Shown here piece by piece: positions 32,260 to 43,103 of a stretch of DNA of 64,000 nt. Position numbers and translations under genes: made by a program. Source of the DNA: Plantago major. Its lineage: Eukaryota; Streptophyta; Magnoliopsida; Lamiales; Plantaginaceae. Position 1 is the first letter of the stretch, and each line of letters starts with the position of its first letter. The notes below the pieces were generated by a model. That model ran no database searches, was not told where the DNA came from, and worked only from the letters and a program-made list of their open reading frames with translations. Location of the stretch: the NCBI GenBank assembly GCA_026545765.1, contig CM048841.1, forward strand, positions 97,793,352 through 97,857,351. The letters are read 5' to 3'.

Positions 32260-34528
32260 CTGCTTCCGCTAACTGCTTCTCTACTCAACGCATCTCTCCA
32301 ATCACCTCGTTCTTACACCTCCCACCCCCTCACCTGCGTCGCTCTATCTCAAAACGGCGCCTCCCTTCGCCGATATCAGTGGTTTCTTTCAGGCCCAATC
32401 CCAATTTCAACATCCGCAAAAACAACACAGGTAGAATTCTATTTTAATTGGTTTCTTTGATTGGATTATCTTTTGTCCATCCAGGTTTCAATTTATTTGT
32501 GGCTTTAATCCTTGCGTCTCTTATGTTTTTAATCTTCCGAGTGCTTTTCAGGTTTTAGGTGGATAATGTGAGGTTAATTTTCAATTGATTAGTTGGCCTT
32601 TAATCCCTCTGTCTCTTCTATTTTTAATTGTTGCTTCAATAACATCCCTCTGCATTCGACATACTTATTTACTGCCTCAGGGTTTTCAGATTGTTGCTAT
32701 TATGGTGATAATAGTCCCGTTGGTGTTTGGTGATAGGCAGTGACTGAGCCTCCAAAATATCTTAATTGAGCTTCGAGTTAATTGGTTCACAACATGAAAC
32801 TACCCGCTGTAATCACACCTAAATGATCACTGCACAAAATTTACTTGCTCCTGCTACAGTAGGAATGACTAAATTGTTGGGATTTATGAACCATTGTATC
32901 TGCTTGGAACTTTCCTTGTGGCAATTGACATGAAGGAAGTACCAGCGGCGTCTTCTCTCTTCACAATCTTCGTCTTCCTCTTTAGGTATGTAAATGATTC
33001 ACTAATGAAGAGAGTTGTATTATATTTTCATTGGTTTCTTTTATTAGATTCTATTCTCTCAATGCAGGTTCGAATTGTTCTGTGTGATGACTTTACTATC
33101 TATGTCTCTTGTTAATTAGTCTAGACTTTAGAGGGCTTTTGTGGTTTTAGCTAGGTAATGATAAACAATTAATTAGTTAACTTATCACTTAATGTTAAAA
33201 CAGCTTTTTTTCATACATTCTTCATTTATGTAGAAACAAAGCGGAAATGGAAGCGGCAAAGAAGAAAGAGGGCCCAAAATTCTGTTCCACCAGAATCGAC
33301 GCTCACCTCGTGATGGGGAGCTTCCTTGAAAAGTTAGTCAAACGTTTTGCTTACCAATTCTTGTCAAACTCTATTATGCGTATGTGTTTTTCACACCAAT
33401 CATTTAGCTTTCCACTTATTATTAAACTTGTTATATTGGTTTGATCATCACATCGGTAAACATCCTTGTGGTGAATTTTCTAAAGGAGCTTTGGTTTGTT
33501 CACTATCGAGATAATAGGTGTTGATCGGGACTGTGGCTGGGGTGTAATATCTCACCACCTCAATGTCAATAATCATCTTCGTTATGAGATCCTTTTCCAG
33601 GATTTCTTAGCTTAAGTTAGTTCCTGAAATGAAAGTTTTGACTTTTGTTTCTTCCCTTCTATTTCAGAATTCTTTACCCGAGGTCCCATGTACATGTGGA
33701 AGCCTTTCAAGCTATTAAATTGTGACACCTTGCTCAATTTGTTGTATATCCAAAAGTATAGTTTGAGATATAGAAATATTGAAGGTTGCTGATGATAAGA
33801 AGTCAAATTTATTATGTACTATGTTTCTTGTACAATTGTGTTTCCTTGCTATGCAGTTCTAATTGAGAATCATTTTTATTAGTCAAAGACTTTCTATGCT
33901 CGATGGGGCTGAATAGGGATGTGTGGAAGTGAGAGCTTCATATTTGGAGAATCAGTTTCTAATTTTCTTATGTTTCTATATCAGAAAGATATTGGTCTAT
34001 ATGCATTTAACAGATATTAATGTCAATGTGCCAGACAAGAAATTTAAAGAAAACATGACCATTTTGTAAAGTTGAAAAACTACTATATGCCTTTAAGTGA
34101 TAATTTAAACACCCACCTGCAATTTCGCTTTCGAGTTGCGAGTTTTACTCGGTGACTGATAAGATAAACCTCCCCCACCTACAGTAATAATATATATGGC
34201 TCTAACTCAGGATAAAAAGGGTCGTCCCAACTTCTGGCTATGATAGTTATTATGAAGTTCAGAGATCTGGCTAATTATCACGGCGGATGAGGTAAGAATT
34301 TAGAATCATTACTTATAGAGCAAGTCTTTCTGGGAGATGGTCATATAATCCTTTTGGTAATTATTGTTGCTTTCTTCATACTTGATGAATGTTTAATATT
34401 GTGTCGAACATCAGAGGTAGTAAAGGAAATAATAATGTACCTAATGGTGAGGAAGGTATTTGTCTCTAAACTGGAGCAAATGACATCTAATTCTTAATGT
34501 ATTTGTCAGCCTTCAAATCTTGAGAAGT
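32260..34528 (+). other. Helitron interior, exon-like pieces of unidentified origin
   Basis: A Ser/Leu/Pro-rich stretch at 32270-32430 followed by a donor-like CAGGTAGA, and a short charged block EAAKKKEGPKFCSTRID at 33250-33300, look like captured exon fragments with intronic T-rich sequence between. I could not assign either to a family. Confidence 0.35.
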
Positions 34529-35265
34529 ATGTCTTCATCTGGAGCTGAAACTGACATAAGCGACTCTGAGTTAGAGGACTACGTGGATGATGATATATGC
34601 GGTTGAAGGAGAATGGAGATATAACGGTGAAGTTTTCAGACGAGCTATTTAGGTGAGGGCTCACTGCACCGTGACATCAAACACAAAGCAAAACATCTAC
34701 GTCTTGTCAGGTACATTCAAACTGATCTTGATAGAGATGATTTATCCTTGGAATTTTCTGGACTGCATCTTGGGCTTGCCCCAGTTCAGAGCATTAACTA
34801 TTTGTTTGGCCTTGGATGGGAGTTCTTGCAAGTGTTGATAACAACTGGAGTTCTCTATTCTAAAAAAATGAGTTGGTTAACATATGATTTGATATATGCA
34901 GAGTTTGACCCCCGTCAAGTGGTAAATATGATGTTGTGAAAATTAAGAAACGGTGGTCCAGATTTTACAATGTTGTTATTCTTTGAGGAGTTTGATACTG
35001 GTCATCACGGAAAAAAAAGGATTATTCTTCAGTTTTTTCTTTGCCATTTAGGGTTTATGGTTGGGTGGCTCGTGATGATGATTATGGGGCAGAAGGCATA
35101 TTGGGTGAGTACCTTCAGAAGAATGGAGACCTGAAGACTCTGGCTGCTGTGGAAGCTGATCAGAAGCAGAAAACAGGCCTGCTCGTTGCCAATTTGAACA
35201 AGCCCATTGATGAACTAAGGATGCATGTATTGATGAGCTTGAAGGTAACCAGTCAACCACCATGT
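34529..35265 (+). pseudogene. Captured fragments of an FDM/SGS3-like (XS-domain) gene
   Basis: The first piece starts MSSSGAETDISDSELEDYVD and continues out of frame as ENGDITVKFSDELFR, the N-terminus of FACTOR OF DNA METHYLATION-type proteins. Then KHKAKHLRLVRYIQTDLD resembles the end of their zinc-finger region. From about 35050 VYGWVARDDDYGAEGILGEY and LQKNGDLKTLAAVEADQ match the end of the XS domain and the start of the coiled coil. These proteins bind double-stranded RNA in RNA-directed DNA methylation. Stops (TGA at 34604) and shifts mean no protein; it could still make RNA homologous to the host gene. Confidence 0.6.
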
Positions 35266-35900
35266 CACCCCTGTCGTTCCTTAGGTGTGTATCATGTAAG
35301 GATGATGAAAACCATTAGCTTAGACATCTTTTAGTCTCTTGCTGGAAGAGCCTGAATTATGTTATCATGATTCTGTAACTTAAAGGTAGGAAATGTCTCC
35401 TTTGTTTCTGTGGTAAGGTACTGGTAACTCTGTTGTCTGCACCAAAATGGTTTTCATTTTTGCTGGTTGATAATTTGATATAAAAGATACAATTAAGATT
35501 TGAATCAAGTGGCCCTTCTAGACTTCCAAGAATGTGCCTCCTCTCTCTTTGTTTAAAATAACTAATGCAAAAGATAATAAAATCATTTATGTAACAAATT
35601 ATAACCACCATGTTTAGTGCACTTTATGAGATCCATAGTTAGACCATTGGTTTCCAGCTTTTCTTTCCTCATTCCAGTGTGATAAAGATAAAATATTAAC
35701 CTTTGTTTAACAAAACCACACTTCAAAACTTTTAGTGTATAACACCAATGTTTTTAATAGTTAGTAGTATGTACCCATAAAGTTTATGTCCCTTTTATTT
35801 CTTCTACAAATCAGTTCAGTTTAGACGAAGAGAACAAAGTCTTACTCTTTTAAATTTTTTATTATCATTTAAACATTTTACAAATACTATTCTACATGAG

Positions 35901-35930
35901 CACCGCGCTTAGCGCGGTGTTACAGATCTA

Positions 35931-35931
<1 letters not shown>
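35901..35931 (+). other. Helitron 3' terminal hairpin and CTAG end
   Basis: Eight-base arms CACCGCGC and GCGCGGTG pair perfectly around TTA. CTAG follows at 35928-35931 with T next, as Helitron termini require. Confidence 0.7.

Positions 35932-35933
<2 letters not shown>

Positions 35934-36017
<84 letters not shown>
35934..36017. repeat. TA microsatellite (about 42 units) right of the Helitron
   Basis: Uninterrupted TA repeat of about 84 bp directly after the Helitron end. Together with the left tract it suggests insertion into, or expansion of, an AT-rich target. Confidence 0.95.
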
Positions 36018-36019
<2 letters not shown>

Positions 36020-37740
36020 GATTTGATTTGATTGATTGATTTGCTTCGAGCGAAATGTGTGCAAATGTGGTGGAGGTTTCCGAGTGGATAGACTTGGGCA
36101 GTTGCGTCTGTCGAGTTATTCATAAAGTTCCTTCGCTTACTATCCCTTGACGCGAGGCAGAAGTCACCGAGGTCGTGGGAGTAGTAGTATTTCACCTCTG
36201 TACCATGGCAGGATCTTCGTCTTCGTTTGACAATGGTAGCACCCTGTATGGAGTGATAAGGACTTGGATTGGGGTTATAAGGTTGATTGCACCAACGACA
36301 GATTATTCGCTTCGTTATGTTTTTCTTCGATTATTTTATATAGTATGATTTGTTTGATTAAAAATCCTACTTCGTTATTACATAATTCGTTGTTCACTTA
36401 GCACAAGAACCTCACTGAGTTTTATCTCACACTTGATTTGTTACCTTCTTGTAGATTTTGACGCCTTGGAGTCTTAGACGTTCAACAACAAGAGTGAGAG
36501 TTGGGATTTAAACCGGGATTTTGTAACTTTTAGCTTGCAAGAACTTATCTAGTCACCGTTATTTCAAAAATAGTGTGTTTCGCAAGTCAACTATTATAAT
36601 TTTAGCTTATTAAAGCTTTTAGATTGTCTTCTCGATATTGATTTAACGCCTTTGTTATTTTAAAAATTAGTGTAATTTTCGGGGCGTTACATGTATGTTG
36701 CAGTCTAATTTCTCTCATACAGCCACCTCGCTCTTTGGAACTGATCTGGATTCTCGGAAAATTGTGGCAAAGAAGACTGTATTTGAGAAAGATGGTTGCC
36801 CTGTTATCTCATTTTCCGATGATGAGATTAATAAGCTATATGTGCCTTTTTCAACAACATTGGTTGGGAAGTTCTACAATGGCGTCTCGCCAATTTCTAG
36901 AATATCGAAATACCTCAAGCACAAAATCTGAAAGGTGATTTTTGTGCTAGCTTTTTCAATGCAAAAACTGTGATAATACGTTTGCTGTTAAAGACGACTT
37001 TGAGCTTTTGTGGATGAAACAATACATCTATGTGGAAAACTGTCAAATGAGATTTGTTAAATGGACTCCCTTTTTGAATGCTGCTATGGATTCTCCTATT
37101 GTTCCGGTCTGGATTTCTTTGAGACAGGTTCCTATTATGTTGTTTCACCCTGAGGCACTATTTGAAATAGTCAGGCCGTTTGGTAAACCTTTGAAAGTAG
37201 ATTCGGCTACTGCTTCGTTTACCATGCTAGAAAGAGCTAGAGTTTTAGTTGAAGTGGATATTTCAAAAGTTTTACCAGAATGTTTGTTTGTTGAGTTCAA
37301 AGGTTAGAAGGTTAAAATCAGGGTGTCTCATGATTCTTTACCTTTGTATTGTGATTTTTGTTGTAAGATTGGTCACATGGTAGATGCTTGTTTCTTAAAA
37401 AATCTGCATTTGAAATCAGTTAGCAACTAAAATCGTAGAAGTGGTTCCTCTGAGGGATTACACTCTAAACAGGATCCTATCATCAGAAATGTGGAATAGG
37501 AAGGTAAATTAGAAGGGGAAAGAAACAACAACAACAATTCTAATTGGAAAATTCCGACCAAAACTTTTCGAAGTCTTGCTAGACAAGAAGCTCAAGGTGA
37601 CTCAGTGCTTGAGAAAACAAAAAACAATTTTTCTATATTGGAAATTTTAGAGGTTCAAGAAAGGGGTTTGGACTCTCTTCTGATTGATATGGTAGACATC
37701 CAGGAAAATCCGGTTGATATGAAAACTACACCATGAATAT

Positions 37741-39321
37741 GAAGTGCAGTGTTGAGTACTAGGACCAAGATTAAAATTGTCTCCGAGTTTATACCTTCAA
37801 AGGTGTTGGAAGTTTGGTTGGGGCTGGTTACCTGAACGAATACTAGATGAAGAGCTCAAAGTCAAAGACTTTCCTCATCTTTTTGAATGATGTACGTTTG
37901 ATTTATCTGGAGACCTGTGACAAATTTGTAAAATAAGAAATTCAATAAATTAAATTTCAGGTTATACATAATCAAATCACAAAATGCGTATGGATTACTG
38001 GATAACTAATGAAGTTCGAAATGCAAAATCAACAGCTAAATATAACAGGTTTATTATTGTTAGTAATTGACATATGATGGTGACATCTAGTAAATGTGGT
38101 ATAGTGATGTTCCTTGATATAATGTTTAAGTTGAAACAAGTTGAAGGGTTGAGTTTAGATTACCACTACGTAGCCAAAAGTTACACCATTTAAATATATT
38201 TAGAAAGTTGATTTTTAATATAATTTTACGTTGTTTAATTATAGAGATACTAGAATTCGCGTCACACACTATGCATGTGAAGCGGCGTATTCTAGTATTG
38301 CTCTATGATTTGACACGTTATACTTGACCTGCTTGAGTGAAATTCTAATGATATCTATTTAAACTCATATTTAGTTGTCAAAGTTTGCTAATGTTATTTA
38401 TAAAAATGTATAGAAGTTATAGAAGAAAAGAATAATATTCGAAAACGTATCATTCTGAATCGCAACCAAAACGTTAATGCTTATATTACCTAATATGATT
38501 TTTGATTCTGTAAGATCTCTGTGTAAACAACATTTCTTGTCTTCGTGTGATCATCGGAGTCTACCGTAGGCGGCCTAATCAATACCCTAATTGCAAACTC
38601 CAATCACTGGGGAGTGGACGAAAAAAGTTAATGTGGTGGCCAAAAAAAAAAACCCAAAGTCGGGAGGAGGGGCGTGAGATAAGTGAGCATTATTTTCGTC
38701 TTTTCCTATCCCCACTTTTGTTTGTGTTTTAATACTCTGATTTTTTAAAGAACGAAGTGAAACATATTCTTTATGATTCTTGATATACCACACTTAATTC
38801 ATGAAACTCTCTCCGTGTTACTTCTCCACTCAATTTTCATGGGAAATCAATTTCATCTCTCCCTCCCTAAACATGCAAAGCCCTTTATCTCAGTTTCAAT
38901 CGAACCGATTAACTTCAATTCAACCTCGATGTCCGATCACAATTGCAAATCATCTTCTCTGATCATGTTATTCTTTGGTCCCCTTATCCATCCTTTTTAA
39001 GATTGCAAATTCAAGATGGTTGAGTTGTTCATGTTAGCAATTGAAACATGAAATTCTTAGTTTTTGTAGCAAGATAAAAGATGGCGAAACCAAGTTTGAA
39101 GATATAAGCAACAAAAAAGTCCAACTCTGGTCGAAACTAATCCTATTTGCAAGAAGATTTTTGTTTTTGTGCACAACAGAAGGATCATATCAGATAGCAT
39201 TTCAGGCTAGATGTGGTTTGCACATGAGATTCTTTATGTCAAAACTGATAGATAGGATCACAGTTATCTATCACAGTTTTGACTGGCTGGTTGCAAATTG
39301 TTTCTGTTGTTTAAGATTACT
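37741..39321. other. Noncoding region after the LINE remnant
   Basis: AT-rich sequence with no convincing gene. An inverted repeat lies at 38247-38298. A frame at 38773-39000 has neither domain nor signal peptide. Confidence 0.5.
38247..38298. other. 10-bp perfect inverted repeat
   Basis: ATACTAGAAT (38247-38256) and ATTCTAGTAT (38289-38298) flank a 32-bp GC-richer loop. It may be the closed remnant of a small foldback element. Confidence 0.7.
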
Positions 39322-39690
39322 GTTGTACACATCGATTCGAACCCATGTCAAGTTGTTCGTAAACATACTAGATATGGAAGATGCCTGTGGTGCTAGCTAG
39401 ATATGGATCCGTACGTAGTCAATGTCTCTTCCAAAGGTCTTTCGCAAAAGTTGGACTGAAAAAAATTGGGAAATAATTAGAAATTAGAATCACCACTACT
39501 AAGGACAACAAATTTGGCACAACAAGACAAAGGTTTAGAAATGATTCGAAAGCTAATTTTAGTTAATTAATTTTAGATCCTTAAAAAATAAAGAATGTTA
39601 ATTTAGGTGGATTATATCAACAAACACCCCTTTTATTAATAAAGTAGACTAATATAACACTTACTTTAAGATATCACAAAGTCTTGGAAG
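39322..39690 (+). repeat. Duplicated segment, copy 2 (matches 17272-17700)
   Basis: Nearly identical, same orientation, to the sequence upstream of the WAK pseudogene. Here no WAK sequence follows; homology stops about 39675 after CACTTACTTTAAGATATCA. Confidence 0.9.
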
Positions 39691-39797
39691 AAACAGTTTC
39701 TAGATATTTTATCTAGAAATGAGGTTTTTTGCAATTTACCATTAGACAGTTTAAAAAATGCAAATTCTCGCGTATCCGGGTTATATGACCCGTTTTC

Positions 39798-39845
39798 TGA
39801 GTTTCGTCACTTTCATTCGTTCAGTTTCGTCACTTTCATTCGTTC
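39798..39845. repeat. Short tandem duplication
   Basis: CAGTTTCGTCACTTTCATTC-type unit of about 24 bp occurs twice in a row in a Pyr-rich region. Confidence 0.8.
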
Positions 39846-40185
39846 AGTTTCTTTCTTACCGCGCTTTTCCTCTCTTTCCTTGCTCGGCTACTGTTCTTAT
39901 CTCTCATTTTTCTCTCTGAATCTGGCGCCATTAAAGCTTACGATCTGTATTTTTCAGTGTAAATTTTTGTTTCCTGCTTGTTTTCCCATTTATTTTGACG
40001 GTCTTTTTCCGTTTTTTGATGCATTATGGTTTTGATCGAAGCGTTTTTTGCCGTTTTTGCAAGGTCACAAGCGAAGGTATTTGTTTTGTTTGAGAACTTA
40101 GGGTTTTTGAATCTGTTGTTAGTTTTCGCGGCTGTTTATACTTTTGTTTTTTTCCTCGTAAGTGGTGTCTTGTATTGTGTTTTAT

Positions 40186-40612
40186 GTTTAACAAGCTAAA
40201 ACCATAACAGTGATGCTTAAAACTATAACACCAGCTCTTCAAACCATAACAAAGCACCATATAACATGATTGTGAAATGATTCGATTTTCATTGTACGAA
40301 TTTCAGATCCGGTTTCAGATCTGGAAACATCAGATTGTAAAATCAACGAAAACGAAAAATAAAAGGTCAAATTTCACTTCCAATTGAGATTTTAGCGAAA
40401 AAAGCGAAATGAATCCATATAACGGAGATGTTAAAAACTATAACACCAGCTCTTAAACCCATAACAATGCCTCTTAAAACCATAACAGAGCACCGATAAC
40501 ATATGCGCGAAATAATTTGATTTTCACTGTACGAATTTCAGATCTAGTTTCAGATCTGGAAATACCAGATCGTAAAACCAACGAAAAACGAGAAATAAAT
40601 GTCAAATCTCAC
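40186..40612. repeat. Imperfect duplication of about 240 bp in the intron of the broken EF-hand gene
   Basis: The two halves both contain AACTATAACACCAGCTCTT, ACCATAACA, ACGAATTTCAGATC and TTTCAGATCTGGAAA, at 40213-40335 and 40437-40560. The second half ends at the splice donor of the exon described next (minus strand). Confidence 0.8.
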
Positions 40613-40851
40613 CTGAAGAATGATACCAACCGGCGAATTCTCGATCCTAGGTGCCTTCGCAAGCAGAAACTCCTTCATCAACGACTTGAATCCCACCGGA
40701 TCGAAGTTCCACTCTGATTGGCGTCAAATTTCTCGAACATAATGTTGTCAATAACCGAGATCTCTTCCTCGAATTGCAATTCGTACTCGATCGTTGGATG
40801 CTAGCTTTCCAAATCGCTTCTATAGCTCGTTCACCCATTTCCGAGCTCCAT
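40613..40851 (-). pseudogene. First exon of a broken EF-hand-like gene
   Basis: Minus-strand translation gives TIEYELQFEEEISVIDNIMF, then EKFDANQSGT, and after a single missing T, FDPVGFKSLMKEFLLAKAP. Together they look like a helix-loop-helix EF-hand whose loop positions D-x-N-x-S are kept. The exon ends ILQ followed by GTGAGA, a good donor. A stop interrupts the N-terminal part after MELGNG. The family guess (plant EF-hand calcium-binding protein) is from memory of the pattern only. Downstream exons were not found. Confidence 0.45.
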
Positions 40852-40875
40852 GGTTTGCTCTATGAATGCTACGCT

Positions 40876-40932
40876 CGTGGAGGGAGGGAGAGAGTGAGAG
40901 AAGAGAGAAAGAGGGAGAGAGGGAGGGGTAGG
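40876..40932 (-). repeat. GA-rich tract, CT-rich 5' leader on the minus strand
   Basis: A GGGAGAGAGTGAGAGAAGAG-type purine tract. Read on the minus strand it is a CT-rich leader between a TATA box and the first exon, common in plant genes. Confidence 0.7.
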
Positions 40933-41020
40933 GGGTATGAATGTTTCTATCACTAGATTTTTTGTAGAGAGAAAGATGGTTGAGCTATGGCTTTTGTGAG
41001 AAAGTGTGTTGTTTATTTGG

Positions 41021-41032
41021 GGTATTTATATA
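41021..41032 (-). promoter_or_regulatory. TATA box of the broken EF-hand-like gene
   Basis: TATATAAATACC on the minus strand, about 180 bp before the exon's ATG and followed by the CT-rich leader. Copia sequence begins about 95 bp further upstream, so the rest of the promoter is replaced. Confidence 0.5.
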
Positions 41033-41124
41033 AAAGCCACTGACCGGTTTGTAGTGTTTCTGACCGGTTCTTTATTGTGAAAACCGGACTTTCCTATAGA
41101 TTAGGAAAATCTTCCTTTTTACTA

Positions 41125-43065
41125 TACTTACTCAAGTATGAATTTTGTCAAGATTCCTTTAATTCATATGACCGAGCTTCTTGTGCCAGACGACAGATTC
41201 ATCAACTTTCACATGAAGAGAACTCTGATCATGAAACAGATAGCAATCGTCTCTGGATCTTATACCTGCCATAACACAAGTATTGGCTCTATCTAGCACT
41301 GCACAAGACAATTTATCAAAACTAATTCTTAAGTCATCATCACATAGTTGACTTATGCTAATTAAATTAGCTTTTAATCTCTCAACCAGAAGTACATCTT
41401 TAAGGAAATCCTTGAAAAATTCAGAGTTCCTTTACCAACGATCCTGCTCTTCCCACCACCACCATAGGTGACTGTGCCTTTGGAAAGTGCTACAATGTCT
41501 CTGAGATGGGTATGTTTTCCAGTCATATGACGAGAACACCCACTATCAAAGTACCAAGCTTCCGCAGAGTCAGTTTTCACAGCAGAGAAAATAACTTGAC
41601 AAAGTTTACTCCTATTGTTAGAGTTACATGCAGATGTTGTCACAATATCAGTGTAGTTCTTAGAATCCTCATATAATATTATCACAATATTGCTCACAAT
41701 ACTAAGTTCTTCAACAGATAAGTACTCAGCTTATATATCAACAGATCCATGTAAGCAGAGAGGATAATCTACTTCCCTAAGAAACACTAATGATAGCTAC
41801 ATTGATATTGTCAAGACATTCTAGTTCACCAGTAAAAAACAAGTCCTGCACAGAAGAGTTAGCAACAACATTAAGGTAGTAACTTTTATTATCAGATAAC
41901 AAACAATGCTCAGATGTTGTAGCCCCCTGTCTTGTCACAACATTCATCATCAGATGAATATTTTGACCAGTCCACTAGTGAATGTAAGGTTGATGTTTCT
42001 TCTTCCTTATCCTCGACTATGTCTTCATCATCTGCACCTGTCTCATCATCACTAAGACAAATCCAGTAAGAGTTACCCTTCTTTCGAAGAGTATTAGCAC
42101 ACTCATAAGCATAATGTCCAAAACCTTCACATGCATGACATTGAGTTTTCATAAGTTTTTCAGTGTCCTCATTAGATGGTTTCTGATAGGAGTACTTATC
42201 AAATTTCTTAGATGAAGAATTCTTATTCGGAGAAAACATATTGTTGGATCCAGATTTAAGTTTATACCTAAGATTGCTCTTTTGAAAACGCTTAACCATG
42301 GAATTAAAGAAAGCATTAAAGTCAATATCATCTTCTTCATCAAGTGATTCAGAAGACTCAAATTGAAGAATGAGACCTTTTTCTTTAGAACTAGTAACAG
42401 AATTTTCCAAACCTAACTCATAGTTTTTCAAAATATTCATTAAAATTTGTAAATTCATAGCTGCCAAATTGAGAGAAGTTTCAATGACAATTTTCTTAGT
42501 TTCAAAACGTTTAGACAAAGTTCTAAAATCTTTATAAACCAAGGTTTTATTTGAAAAATGGCTACCTAACAGAAAGCTTTCATTGGAAATATCCAGCAGT
42601 TTTTCAAGATAAGCAGAGATTGATTCATCTTCCTCCATTCTAAGATTTTCAAATTTGCTATGAACCATCTGAAGCTTAGTTTCTTTCACACTTAAATCTC
42701 CTTCACAATGCCTTTGGAGAATCTCCCAGGCTTGTTTAGCAGTTGAGCATGTTTGAATAAGCTTAAACATATGAAGATCAACATTACTAAAAATAACATT
42801 CAAAGCCTTTTCGTTATTATTAGTATCCGTTACCTCTTTTGGAGTGGTCATCTTCAGGTTTCGGCACACAGTCTTTGTCTTTGTCAGGAGGTAGCATAGG
42901 CACTGTATATCCTTCAAGCACAGATTTCCATACCCTGGAGTCGATGGCCTTGAGATGTGAGCGGATGCGAATTAACCACAGTTGATAGTTGGATCCATCG
43001 AGAGTGGGCAATCTATTAATATTTGGATTAACTGAATCCATCCTAATGGTACCAAATCCAAACAC
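41125..43065 (-). pseudogene. gag-pol: S1 gag, protease and GAG-pre-integrase, minus-strand copy
   Basis: Gag starts near 43065 as MFGFGTIRMDSVNPNINR, with the LDGSNYQLWLIRIRSHL block of copia Gag; a frameshift near 42830-42910 leads to the main frame (NNEKALNVIFSNVDLHMFKL, TKQAWEILQRHCEGD). The knuckle CHACEGFGHYAYEC lies near 42080-42130 and the protease motif AWYFDSGCSRHMTG near 41520-41560. More of gag is present than in the plus-strand copy. Stops separate gag from protease. Confidence 0.88.
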
Positions 43066-43080
43066 CTATGAATTAGGTGA

Positions 43081-43095
43081 CTGGCTCAGATGCCA
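43081..43095 (-). other. Primer-binding site of S1
   Basis: Minus strand TGGCATCTGAGCCAG resembles the initiator-methionine tRNA-complementary TGGTATCAGAGCC of copia elements, with a few changes. Confidence 0.6.
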
Positions 43096-43103
43096 ATTGA
43101 AAT

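Larger units (their letters stand above)
32131..35931 (+). mobile_element. Non-autonomous Helitron carrying gene fragments
   Basis: The right end has a GC-rich hairpin (CACCGCGC TTA GCGCGGTG, 35901-35919), then 8 nt, then CTAG and T: the hairpin plus CTRR signature of Helitron 3' ends. The left end near 32131-32175 (TCTATATA ... TATTAAAACAATATAATAAG) resembles plant Helitron starts, but the boundary is blurred by the TA tract. Inside are exon-like host segments and no Rep/helicase. The two sides of the host LTR resume outside. Confidence 0.65.
29825..36691 (+). mobile_element. Large solo LTR inside the LINE, itself interrupted
   Basis: Starts TGTAAAACCCCG and ends CGGGGCGTTACA, 12-bp mirror-image termini with two differences. 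Flanks GGTAC and TGTAT share only the GTA core, so the target duplication is degenerate; removing one copy rejoins the LINE frame. Without the Helitron and AT tracts the LTR is about 3 kb. It has no coding capacity. Confidence 0.65.
29715..37740 (+). pseudogene. L1-type LINE ORF1 (DUF4283 and zinc knuckle), split by nested insertions
   Basis: The first part (29715-29824) starts MECPVSPSESSSASPDSPS and runs to TVVSKGG. After the nested LTR the frame resumes as LQSNFSHTATSLFGTD and continues with the plant LINE ORF1 (DUF4283) blocks FAVKDDFELLWMKQYIY, RFVKWTPFLNAAMDS, PVWISLRQVPIML and ALFEIVRPFGKPL, then a CX2CX4HX4C knuckle CDFCCKIGHMVDAC (about 37350-37390). ORF1 would bind LINE RNA. Stops and shifts occur near 36930, 36980 and 37305. 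No endonuclease or reverse transcriptase follows, so ORF2 is lost. Confidence 0.85.

Noticed and set aside
32119..32460. 113-codon frame at the Helitron left end
   Set aside because: Its start is a translated TA microsatellite.
35920..36195. 91-codon minus-strand frame
   Set aside because: Mostly a translated TA repeat (Tyr-Ile).
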